A stretch of DNA of 6,146 nt, from the NCBI GenBank assembly GCA_945885485.1, contig CAMCYT010000157.1, forward strand, positions 1 through 6,146, written 5' to 3'. Source of the DNA: Prosthecobacter debontii (lineage in GTDB: Bacteria > Verrucomicrobiota > Verrucomicrobiia > Verrucomicrobiales > Akkermansiaceae). The notes beneath the pieces are model-generated. The model saw only the letters and a program-made list of their open reading frames with translations. It did no database searches and was not told the DNA's origin. Every line of letters begins with the position of its first letter. Positions within the stretch are counted from its first letter, which is position 1. Below are positions 1 through 6,146 of this stretch, piece after piece. The translations under genes were made by a program, and so were the position numbers.

Positions 1-2517
1 TTGTATTACGAAAACGGAAATCTCAAATACGCCGCCACCCGCGGCGACGGCACCACCGGCGACGACGTCACTCAAAACGTCCGCACCATCCGCAACATTC
101 CACTAACACTTTCATCCCACCCCACAGAATCCGAGATCATCTTCTCCCCACAGGCCATCTCATCCGACGGCCTCGCAGAAGACCCCGCCGATTACAAAAT
201 CTCATCTCCCTCCAGTGGAGTTGACTTCGAATCCATCCTACCTTATGAAAATAGCTATGAACACCGAACAGAAAATGCCGCTCTCCCCGCAGTATCTTCG
301 CAAGGCTCGCCACAAAGCCTGGCTCGAAGGCTCCAAGAAGACTCCGCAAGAAATCATGGAGACAATGTGGCGCAACGGATCCGACGTGAAACCGAATCCA
401 TTCTTGAATGGGGAGCTCAAACTGGTCGACTCCTCGACCTTCAGAGCCTTACTCGCCTCACAGAAAATTGGAAAAAACTAGCCGGACAATCCGAGCACAC
501 GGTATTTTTCGCGGAAAAATATATCCGCGTCGTCAAATTTACCCTCCCTCCAAACTTCGGATCACAGGGTAGCATTCGCTACCTGCGAAACATCATCGCC
601 TGCAACCACATCTTCGGTGACGACATCTGGTTCCATGGCATCATCCTCACCGAACAAGGCCCCGCCTTCGTCATTTCTCAGCCTTACGTGGACGGCACCG
701 AGCCCACCTCGGAGGAAATCGCCAACTGGTTCCTCGATCAAGGCTACGAATCAAAAGGCCACAACCGCTGGTTCCACCCACTCACAGGCGTGGATGTAGC
801 CGACGCACACACCGGAAACCTCATCAAATCTTCCGACGGCGAACTCATCCCCATCGACCTCCAAGTCCTCAAGGAGGGAGAAATATTCAAATTTCAACAT
901 TCAAATTTCAAAATCCCTGAGATCCTTGAAATCCGTGGCGAGATTTTCATGCCGAACTCCGCCTTCGCTGCGATGAATGAAGAACGCGACGAAGCTGGTC
1001 TTCCCACCTTCGCCAATCCTCGCAACGCCACTGCCGGAACATTGAAACAACTCGATCCGAAAATCGTTGCCCAACGTCCTCTCGCCTTCCTCGCTCACGG
1101 CCTAGGCGCATACGATGGCGACGATCTCGATTCCGAAACCGATTTCCACAATCTGTTAGATAACTTTACAATTCCCCGAAACCAACCCGTCCGCATCGCG
1201 CACAACCTCGACGAACTCCTCACCGGCATTCGCTTCTACAGCCAGCACCGCCACGAAATCGACCACGCCACCGACGGAGTCGTGGTCAAAGTCCTCGACC
1301 GCACCGAACGCGAGGAACTCGGCGCCACCTCCCGCGCTCCACGCTGGGCCGCCGCATACAAATTTCTCCCCGAGCAACAGGAAACTACCCTCAACACCAT
1401 CTCAATTCAAGTGGGTCGCACCGGTGTTCTAACACCTGTCGCAGAGCTGACCCCCGTTCTCATCTCCGGTTCAACCGTATCCCGGGCCACCCTCCACAAC
1501 CAAGACGAGATCACCAAAAAAGGCATCTACATCGGCGCCAAAGTCCTCGTCGAAAAAGCCGGGGAAATCATTCCCGCCATCGTTAAAGTCATCGATCCCG
1601 ATTCATCGAAGTCCACCTTTTCGCTCTACGATTTCGTTACCGGAAAATGTCCTTCCTGCCACGCACCCATCACCCAGGAAGAAGGGTTTGTCGCATGGCG
1701 CTGCACAAACTTCGAGTGCCCCGCCCAAGCTGTTACATCAATCTCTCACTTTTCCGCTCGCAAAGCCCTCGATATTGAAGGGCTGGGCGAAACCGTCTCC
1801 GACGCCCTCGTCCGCCACGGACATGCAAAAAGCCCACTAGACCTCTTTTCCCTCACTGAGGAAACTTTAGCAAACCTCAACCTAGGCACCGAAGAAGCCC
1901 CCCGCCGCTTCGGTGAAAAGAACGCCGCAAAAGTCATCGCCGCCCTCGAAGCCGCCCGCGCCAAACCCCTGAACAAATGGCTCTTCGCCATGGGCATCCG
2001 CCAACTCGGCGAATCCGCTGCGAAAGAACTTTCACGACTCCACCAAAATCTAACAGATATACCAAATTCTGAAATTCTCACCGAGTTACTCAACGACACC
2101 CGCCCGGACGCGAAAAAGAAAAACCCCGCCCTCGAACCCTACGCGATCACCGGCGACGTCGGCCGCGCTGTAGCGGAATCCATCCTTTCCTTTTTCCTCT
2201 CCGAAGCTGGGCAACACACCCTTCAACGCTTCGCTGAGCTCAAGATCAATCCGGAGTCTAACAACTATTCACCAAATCCCGCCGAAGCCCCGAAACTCCC
2301 CTTCACCGGAAAAACCTTCGTCATCACCGGCACACTCTCCCAAGATCGCGACCATTTCAAAACCATCATCGAAAACCACGGTGGCAAAGTTTCCGGTTCC
2401 GTCTCAAAAAAAACCGACTACCTCCTCGCCGGAGAATCCGCCGGCTCAAAACTAGACAAAGCCAAAGAATTAGGCGTCCAAACCCTAGACGAAGCCGCTT
2501 TCGATTCGATGCTTTAG
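1..2517 (+). CDS. ligA: NAD-dependent DNA ligase LigA, 5'-truncated by the window, with a large in-frame insertion in the adenylation domain
   Basis: Cytosolic enzyme that seals nicks with a 3'-OH and 5'-phosphate during replication and repair, using NAD+ to adenylate itself. Residues are numbered from the first codon in the window; TTG at 1 is internal, not a start. The active-site KxDG motif should lie just upstream. Seen: ATRGDGTTGDD at 12-22, the catalytic Glu in EIRGE at 310, NPRN at 339-342 (Arg341), DGVVVK with Lys430, RAPRWAAAYK with Lys454, an OB fold around QVGRTG at 470-475, a Cys4 zinc finger (Cys550, 553, 568, 573), helix-hairpin-helix repeats at about 585-735, and a C-terminal BRCT domain at about 766-838. 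A second Arg usual in the adenylation domain (E. coli Arg208) is Lys349, a change I recall in other phyla. Residues about 38-305 are foreign to the family. Adding the missing ~125 N-terminal residues gives about 960 aa against the usual ~670. No stop or frameshift breaks it. Confidence 0.96.
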   Translation: MYYENGNLKYAATRGDGTTGDDVTQNVRTIRNIPLTLSSHPTESEIIFSPQAISSDGLAEDPADYKISSPSSGVDFESILPYENSYEHRTENAALPAVSSQGSPQSLARRLQEDSARNHGDNVAQRIRRETESILEWGAQTGRLLDLQSLTRLTENWKKLAGQSEHTVFFAEKYIRVVKFTLPPNFGSQGSIRYLRNIIACNHIFGDDIWFHGIILTEQGPAFVISQPYVDGTEPTSEEIANWFLDQGYESKGHNRWFHPLTGVDVADAHTGNLIKSSDGELIPIDLQVLKEGEIFKFQHSNFKIPEILEIRGEIFMPNSAFAAMNEERDEAGLPTFANPRNATAGTLKQLDPKIVAQRPLAFLAHGLGAYDGDDLDSETDFHNLLDNFTIPRNQPVRIAHNLDELLTGIRFYSQHRHEIDHATDGVVVKVLDRTEREELGATSRAPRWAAAYKFLPEQQETTLNTISIQVGRTGVLTPVAELTPVLISGSTVSRATLHNQDEITKKGIYIGAKVLVEKAGEIIPAIVKVIDPDSSKSTFSLYDFVTGKCPSCHAPITQEEGFVAWRCTNFECPAQAVTSISHFSARKALDIEGLGETVSDALVRHGHAKSPLDLFSLTEETLANLNLGTEEAPRRFGEKNAAKVIAALEAARAKPLNKWLFAMGIRQLGESAAKELSRLHQNLTDIPNSEILTELLNDTRPDAKKKNPALEPYAITGDVGRAVAESILSFFLSEAGQHTLQRFAELKINPESNNYSPNPAEAPKLPFTGKTFVITGTLSQDRDHFKTIIENHGGKVSGSVSKKTDYLLAGESAGSKLDKAKELGVQTLDEAAFDSML
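221..249 (+). promoter_or_regulatory. Candidate sigma-70-type promoter inside the ligA insertion
   Basis: TTGACT at 221-226 (5 of 6 to TTGACA) is followed after exactly 17 bp by TATGAA at 244-249 (4 of 6 to TATAAT). A transcript starting near 256 would begin just before ATG 257 or 275 of the small overlapping frame. The position fits a cassette that carried its own promoter, but such matches also occur by chance. Confidence 0.25.
275..481 (+). CDS. Possible small overlapping gene in the +2 frame within the ligA insertion (68 aa)
   Basis: ATG at 275, with alternatives at 257 and 245, opens a frame that ends at TAG 479-481. It encodes a basic protein beginning MPLSPQYLRKARHKAWLEG and continuing KKTPQEIMETMWRNGSD. 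I do not recognise the family. The case for it being real or formerly real is composition: by hand count 46 of its 68 codons end in G or C (about 68%), like the neighbouring host genes, whereas the ligase frame over the same bases has 28 of 68 (about 41%). There is no strong Shine-Dalgarno before 275. It overlaps the start of the kinase-like domain by about 115 nt, which could be an ancestral two-gene arrangement. It may be a relic of the cassette, an expressed small protein, or chance. Confidence 0.35.
   Translation: MPLSPQYLRKARHKAWLEGSKKTPQEIMETMWRNGSDVKPNPFLNGELKLVDSSTFRALLASQKIGKN
367..870 (+). other. Kinase-like domain inside the LigA insertion (polyvalent-protein kinase type)
   Basis: From residue about 124 to 290 of the truncated product I recognise, from memory, the pattern of the 'polyvalent protein kinase' domains found in phage and plasmid polyvalent proteins and as small stand-alone genes. 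The order is: EWGAQTGRLL (136-145), GQSEHTVFF (162-170), a strand with a likely ATP-binding Lys179 in RVVKFT, NHIFGDDIWFHGI (202-214), a hinge-like strand VISQPYVDG (224-232), a catalytic-loop equivalent DAHTGN (Asp268 and Asn273, the same spacing as HRDxxxxN of protein kinases) and a metal-binding Asp286 in IPIDL. All key residues look intact, so phosphotransfer activity is possible. The substrate is unknown. If the domain was once a separate gene, GTG at 367 preceded by GGAG at 358-361 is a plausible former start. Family assignment is by eye and needs profile searching. Confidence 0.6.
885..911 (+). repeat. Tandem 13-nt repeat at the right edge of the ligA insertion
   Basis: ATTCAAATTTCAA occurs at 885-897 and again at 899-911, separated by one C. 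It is an AT-rich island in otherwise GC-rich coding sequence and sits exactly where the kinase-like domain ends and LigA homology resumes (IPEILEIRGE). Because the period is 14 nt, the two copies are read in different frames (IFKFQ, then SNFKI). Likely a scar or a slipped AT-rich junction of the insertion. Confidence 0.7.
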
Positions 2518-2581
2518 GTCCATTTCTGAACCACAATGGGAGTGAAACGGACATAGACGAACAAATTCTTAATTCCTGAGT

Positions 2582-2670
2582 CAAAGACACAAAGGACACA
2601 GAGATTTCGTAAAATAATGCGAAACACTTTAAGGCCCTGTTTCATAGCCTCTGTGTTCTCTGTGTCTCTG
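2582..2670. repeat. Intergenic imperfect inverted repeat of ACAGAG type
   Basis: The left arm 2582-2603 (ending GGACACAGAG) pairs with the right arm 2649-2670 (starting CTCTGTGTTCTCTG) at 19 of 22 positions around a 45-nt loop. It occupies most of the 212-bp spacer between ligA and the aminopeptidase gene. The sequence is of a kind I remember as dispersed in intergenic regions of many environmental bacteria, often mis-annotated on the opposite strand as short peptides containing HRDTENTE. It has no T-tract after the right arm, so it is not a standard intrinsic terminator. No other feature is seen in this spacer apart from the start signal of the next gene. Confidence 0.7.
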
Positions 2671-2729
2671 TGGTCAATTTCCATATTCCCAAGACGTGAC
2701 AAATCCCCCCGAAGCGTTTACTGGAGCGC

Positions 2730-3905
2730 ATGTTGAATCAACTCCACCTCGATCGCTGGGCCGAAGTGCTCGTGAAACACGCTACCGACATTCAGCCCGG
2801 TAAGATTGTGCGCATCAATGCCCAACCCAGTGCCGAACGCTTACTCGAAGCCGTTTACAGGAAAGTCCTGATCGCCGGTGGATTACCCATGGTCAATTGC
2901 AGACCCGAATTTCTCGGCGAGGCGTTTTACGAACTCGCCAACGAACAACAGCTCGATTGGACAAGTCCGTTTGCTCGCCTTGAAATAGATACCATCGACG
3001 CATCGATCAACATCGGAGCATCTAACAACTTGCGCGCCCTGGATAAATTCGATCCCAAAGTCACTCAACGCGCCGCGCGTGCCGACGGAGCCAACCGCGA
3101 AATCTTTTTCCAACGCGCCGCCGTGGCCGATGATCCATCGATCGATTCCACGCTCAAACCCCTGCTCTGGACCACCACGCTTTTCCCAACCAACGCCTAC
3201 GCCCAAGACGCAGGGATGAGTTTGAACGATTACTGCAACTTTGTGGTCCGCGCTTGTCAGCTCAATCAGGAAAATCCCGTTGCCTTCTGGCAGGAGCTCG
3301 ATCGCTGGCAGTGCCAGCTCGCCGAGCAACTCATGACCGGCAGCGAACTCCATTTCCAAACCCCCGCTGGGACCGACCTCAAAGTCAACATCGGTGGTGC
3401 ACGCTGGCTCTCCAGCCCGGGGCGGAAAAACTTCCCCGATGGTGAAGTCTACTCCGGACCCAATCTCAACGCTCCAAACGGCGGAGCCGATGGCGTGGTT
3501 TTTTTCGACAAACGTTGCGTCTACCAAGGCCACGCCGTCCGCAACGCACGAGTCGTCATGAAAAACGGCCGCGCCACAGATGTCACTGCAGATGAAGGCC
3601 AGGATTTTCTCATCTCCATGCTCGATCAAGACGATGGTGCACGCCGCATCGGCGAGTGCGCCTTTGGAACCAACCGCGCGATCGACAGACCCACCGGACA
3701 GATTCTCTTCGACGAAAAAATGGGCGGTTCCTTCCACCTTGCTTTCGGTGCAGGCTATCCAGAAACCGGAAACTGCAACAAAAGCGCCCTCCACTGGGAT
3801 CTCATCGCTAGCTTGGGCGAAGGTTCAAAAGTCACGCTCGATGGTAAACCGTTCTGCATCGACGGCCAATTCGTCACCATGCCGCCGGAAGTGAAGTGGT
3901 TGTGA
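2730..3905 (+). CDS. Family M29 (thermophilic-type) metallo-aminopeptidase
   Basis: Cytosolic exopeptidase that removes N-terminal residues from peptides using a two-metal centre; relatives are AmpS, AmpT, PepS and aminopeptidase II. The 391 residues match the family's usual ~400. All metal ligands known from Thermus AmpT have counterparts: Glu239 in NFPDGEVYSGP, Glu309 in IGECAFGTN, His336 in GGSFHLAFG, and His355 with Asp357 in SALHWDL. The catalytic Tyr is probably Tyr343 in GAGYP. The N-terminal half (about 1-200) is the family's nucleotide-fold-like domain, with VRINAQPSAERLLEAVYRK at its start, and has no signal peptide. ATG 2730 is chosen because GGAG lies at 2723-2726, with a short 3-nt spacing, and because it fits the family N-terminus. 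The gene stands alone between two repeat-bearing spacers (212 bp and 245 bp), so it is probably its own transcription unit. Cleavage specificity cannot be read from the sequence. Confidence 0.93.
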   Translation: MLNQLHLDRWAEVLVKHATDIQPGKIVRINAQPSAERLLEAVYRKVLIAGGLPMVNCRPEFLGEAFYELANEQQLDWTSPFARLEIDTIDASINIGASNNLRALDKFDPKVTQRAARADGANREIFFQRAAVADDPSIDSTLKPLLWTTTLFPTNAYAQDAGMSLNDYCNFVVRACQLNQENPVAFWQELDRWQCQLAEQLMTGSELHFQTPAGTDLKVNIGGARWLSSPGRKNFPDGEVYSGPNLNAPNGGADGVVFFDKRCVYQGHAVRNARVVMKNGRATDVTADEGQDFLISMLDQDDGARRIGECAFGTNRAIDRPTGQILFDEKMGGSFHLAFGAGYPETGNCNKSALHWDLIASLGEGSKVTLDGKPFCIDGQFVTMPPEVKWL

Positions 3906-3937
3906 AGGTCCATCAGTAGATTTAGCAAGGCTACAAC

Positions 3938-4051
3938 AGGTAGGGCGCTCTCGCCGTAGAGCGCCGCGCGAAGCGGGGAGTAAAGAATGAGTATTTACTA
4001 TTTCTCTGCCTTCTCGCTTCGCGCGGTGCCCTCGGCGATGGCACCCTACCT
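3938..4051. repeat. Large imperfect inverted repeat with hairpins nested in each arm
   Basis: Left arm 3938-3979 (AGGTAGGGCGCTCTCGCCG...) is the imperfect reverse complement of right arm 4011-4051 (...GGCACCCTACCT), about 41 bp each with a one-base bulge and several mismatches, around a ~31-nt AT-richer loop. Each arm also folds alone: GGCGCTCT 3944-3951 pairs perfectly with AGAGCGCC 3958-3965, and GGTGCC 4025-4030 pairs with GGCACC 4040-4045. It could be a REP/BIME-like dispersed element. It may slow transcription past the aminopeptidase gene, but no T-tract makes it a classical terminator. Confidence 0.75.
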
Positions 4052-4094
4052 ATACGCACAGCTAACTAAGAACTCCCCTTCAAATAAGCCGGTC

Positions 4095-4110
4095 GGAGAC
4101 GCGGCTCTCC
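4095..4110. repeat. Short hairpin upstream of pgk
   Basis: GGAGA (4095-4099) and TCTCC (4106-4110) can pair around the 6-nt loop CGCGGC. It lies 40 bp before the pgk start and may be a further fragment of dispersed repeat or a weak leader hairpin. The rest of 4052-4150 shows nothing I can support beyond a lone TTGACA at 4116-4121. Confidence 0.3.
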
Positions 4111-4150
4111 AAGTCTTGACACTCACCCCCGCCTAGTGCATCTCCCCGCC

Positions 4151-5347
4151 ATGCCTAAGCTTTCCATCCGCAACCTCGACGTTTCCGCAAAAGAAGTCCT
4201 CATGCGCGTCGATTTCAACGTCCCGCTCAAAGACGGACAAATCACCGACGACACTCGCATCCAAGCGGCGGTCCCTTCGATCAAACATCTTCTCAAAGGC
4301 GGAGCAAAACTCGTTCTCTGCTCCCACATGGGTCGCCCAGATGGCAAAGCCGATCCAAAATACACTCTCGCACCCACCGCGAAACGCTTGGGTGAAATCC
4401 TCGGTCAAGAAGTCAAGCTCGCTCCGGATTGTATCGGTGCAGAAGCTGCTGAACTCCGCAAAAATCTCCAACCCGGCCAAGTGCTTGTTCTCGAAAATAC
4501 CCGCTACCACGCCGAAGAAGAAGCCAACGATTCCGCATTCGCCAAAAGCCTCGCAGGCAGCGCCGAAATCTTCGTCAACGACGCGTTCGGCACCGCCCAC
4601 CGCGCCCACGCTTCCACAGAGGGAGTCACCAAATTCATTCCCATTTCCGCCATGGGCTTCCTCATCGAGAGCGAACTCGAATACCTCGAAGTCAAACTTC
4701 AAAACCCTGAGCGTCCTTTCCTCGTCATCATGGGCGGATCGAAAGTTTCTGATAAAATCCAAGTCATCACCGCCCTCATGGAAAAGGCCGATGCCTTCCT
4801 CATCGGTGGCGCCATGGCCAACACCTTCCGCAAAGCCCAAGGCTACGAGACAGGCGACTCCCGCGTCGAAACCGACAAACTCAAGCTCGCGCTCAGCATC
4901 CTTGAGACAGCCAAAGCAAAAGGCGTCGATTTCCTCCTTCCTGCCGATACCCGCGTCACTCAGGAATTCAAAGACGGTGCAACCACCAAACTCTCCGGCG
5001 TTTACGGCCAAGGCGGTGGCGTAGAAAAAGGCTGGGAAGGCATCGACATCGGCGACGTCGCGATTGGCGAATTCGAAACCGAAATAGCCAAAGCCAAAAC
5101 CATTATCTGGAACGGCCCGGTCGGCGTTTTTGAAATCGAAGTCTTCGCCAAAGGCACTCGTGCGATCGCCGAAGCCATGGCAAAATCCAATGCCACCACC
5201 ATCGTCGGCGGCGGAGATTCCGTCACAGCCGTCAACAAGTTCGGCCTCGACGACAAAATGACTTTCATCTCCACCGGCGGCGGAGCATCCTTGGAACTCC
5301 TCGAAGGCAAAACCCTCCCCGGCGTTGCCGCTCTCAGCGAAGCATAA
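4151..5347 (+). CDS. pgk: Phosphoglycerate kinase
   Basis: Catalyses 1,3-bisphosphoglycerate + ADP to 3-phosphoglycerate + ATP, reversibly, in cytosolic glycolysis and gluconeogenesis. The 398 residues fit the family (387-400). N-terminal substrate domain: VDFNVP at 20-25, Arg36 in DDTRI, SHMGRP at 58-63, ENTRYH with Arg118, and the basic AHRAHAS with Arg151. C-terminal nucleotide domain: GGSKVSDK at 195-202, IGGAMANTF at 218-226, WNGPVGVFE at 320-328, GGGDSVTA at 353-360 and STGGGAS at 374-380. ATG 4151 is preferred over an in-frame GTG at 4136 because the product then begins PKLSIRNLDV, as in the family. No Shine-Dalgarno is visible before it. tpiA follows after 35 bp, so the two are probably one operon. 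The usual upstream partner gap is not here; the aminopeptidase gene precedes instead. Confidence 0.98.
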   Translation: MPKLSIRNLDVSAKEVLMRVDFNVPLKDGQITDDTRIQAAVPSIKHLLKGGAKLVLCSHMGRPDGKADPKYTLAPTAKRLGEILGQEVKLAPDCIGAEAAELRKNLQPGQVLVLENTRYHAEEEANDSAFAKSLAGSAEIFVNDAFGTAHRAHASTEGVTKFIPISAMGFLIESELEYLEVKLQNPERPFLVIMGGSKVSDKIQVITALMEKADAFLIGGAMANTFRKAQGYETGDSRVETDKLKLALSILETAKAKGVDFLLPADTRVTQEFKDGATTKLSGVYGQGGGVEKGWEGIDIGDVAIGEFETEIAKAKTIIWNGPVGVFEIEVFAKGTRAIAEAMAKSNATTIVGGGDSVTAVNKFGLDDKMTFISTGGGASLELLEGKTLPGVAALSEA

Positions 5348-5382
5348 TTCTCAATCTCTAACAAATAACGTTTAACAAAAAA

Positions 5383-6146
<764 letters not shown>

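Larger units (their letters stand above)
112..905 (+). other. In-frame insertion of about 262 codons in ligA (domain insertion, not an intein)
   Basis: The segment lies between ...RNIPLTL (ends nt 111) and IPEILEIRGE (from about nt 913). In ordinary LigA these two strands are joined by a short surface loop, so the insertion point is structurally permissive and follows the NAD-binding ATRGDGTTG segment but precedes the catalytic Glu. The first part (residues 38-120) is low in recognisable features, rich in Ser, Pro and Glu, and may be a flexible linker. The second part (about 124-290) is a kinase-like domain described separately. I see no Cys/Ser splice junction with a terminal His-Asn and no homing-endonuclease motif, so protein splicing is unlikely. 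The exact edges are uncertain by about ten codons on either side. Third-position composition of the second half resembles the host genes, so either the insertion is old or the donor was similar. Confidence 0.85.

Noticed and set aside
1..3. TTG at position 1 as the start of ligA
   Set aside because: The translation begins in the middle of the adenylation domain, after the active-site Lys motif, so the true start lies upstream of the window.
93..902. 8-bp direct repeat CAACATTC at 93-100 and 895-902 as a target-site duplication of the ligA insertion
   Set aside because: The copies are 802 bp apart, so joining them would shift the ligase frame, and LigA homology (PLTL) continues past the left copy. 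An 8-mer match is plausible by chance.
112..905. Intein in ligA
   Set aside because: There is no Cys/Ser/Thr splice-junction arrangement with a terminal His-Asn, no intein blocks and no homing endonuclease motif; the content resembles a kinase domain.
2514..2702. Minus-strand 62-aa reading frame containing HRDTENTE
   Set aside because: It is a translation of the ACAGAG-type intergenic repeat, a familiar source of spurious gene calls.
2883..3794. Long (303-aa) minus-strand open frame opposite the aminopeptidase gene
   Set aside because: It is produced by the codon bias of the sense gene, which has every catalytic motif; the antisense product is low-complexity and matches nothing I recognise.
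4116..4144. Promoter for pgk at TTGACA (4116-4121)
   Set aside because: The -35 match is perfect, but the hexamer at 17 bp (CATCTC) is a poor -10 and none of the nearby alternatives has suitable spacing.
4136..4150. GTG at 4136 as the pgk start
   Set aside because: It adds five residues not expected in the family and has no ribosome binding site; ATG 4151 fits the PGK N-terminus.
4133..5011. Long (292-aa) minus-strand open frame opposite pgk
   Set aside because: It is an antisense shadow of pgk with the same cause; the sense strand is unmistakable phosphoglycerate kinase.

Overview
Four genes, all on the + strand, fill this window: the 3' part of ligA (NAD-dependent DNA ligase), a family M29 metallo-aminopeptidase, pgk (phosphoglycerate kinase) and the 5' part of tpiA (triosephosphate isomerase). 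All four are housekeeping genes of a moderately GC-rich bacterium with strong C/G preference at third codon positions. Weak or absent Shine-Dalgarno sequences, long imperfect inverted repeats between genes and the style of the proteins suggest the Planctomycetota-Verrucomicrobiota-Chlamydiota group, most likely Verrucomicrobiota. That placement is a judgement from remembered sequences, not a search result.

Layout: 1-2517 is ligA, cut by the window edge just after the expected active-site KxDG motif. 2518-2729 is a spacer with an ACAGAG-type inverted repeat. 2730-3905 is the aminopeptidase. 3906-4150 is a spacer with a larger inverted repeat whose arms are themselves hairpins. 4151-5347 is pgk. 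5383-6146 is tpiA, which runs off the right edge and lacks only its last codons.

The unusual object is ligA. Where a normal ligase has a loop of roughly 6-10 residues, between the RTIRNIPLTL strand and the EILEIRGE strand of the adenylation domain, this one carries about 262 extra in-frame residues (nt ~112 to ~905). The extra segment is not an intein. Its second half reads as a compact protein-kinase-like domain of the type found in phage and conjugative-element 'polyvalent' proteins, with the Lys, Asp-x4-Asn and second Asp of a kinase active site all present. Ligase reading continues without a stop through the zinc finger, HhH and BRCT domains, so the product should be a ligase of about 960 residues with a kinase-like domain nested in its catalytic core. 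Inside the insert a second reading frame (275-481) has more host-like third-position composition than the ligase frame, which suggests the insert arrived as a small cassette of overlapping genes and was captured in frame.

pgk and tpiA are 35 bp apart and probably co-transcribed; their products act in lower glycolysis and gluconeogenesis. The ligase and the aminopeptidase have no evident functional link to them.
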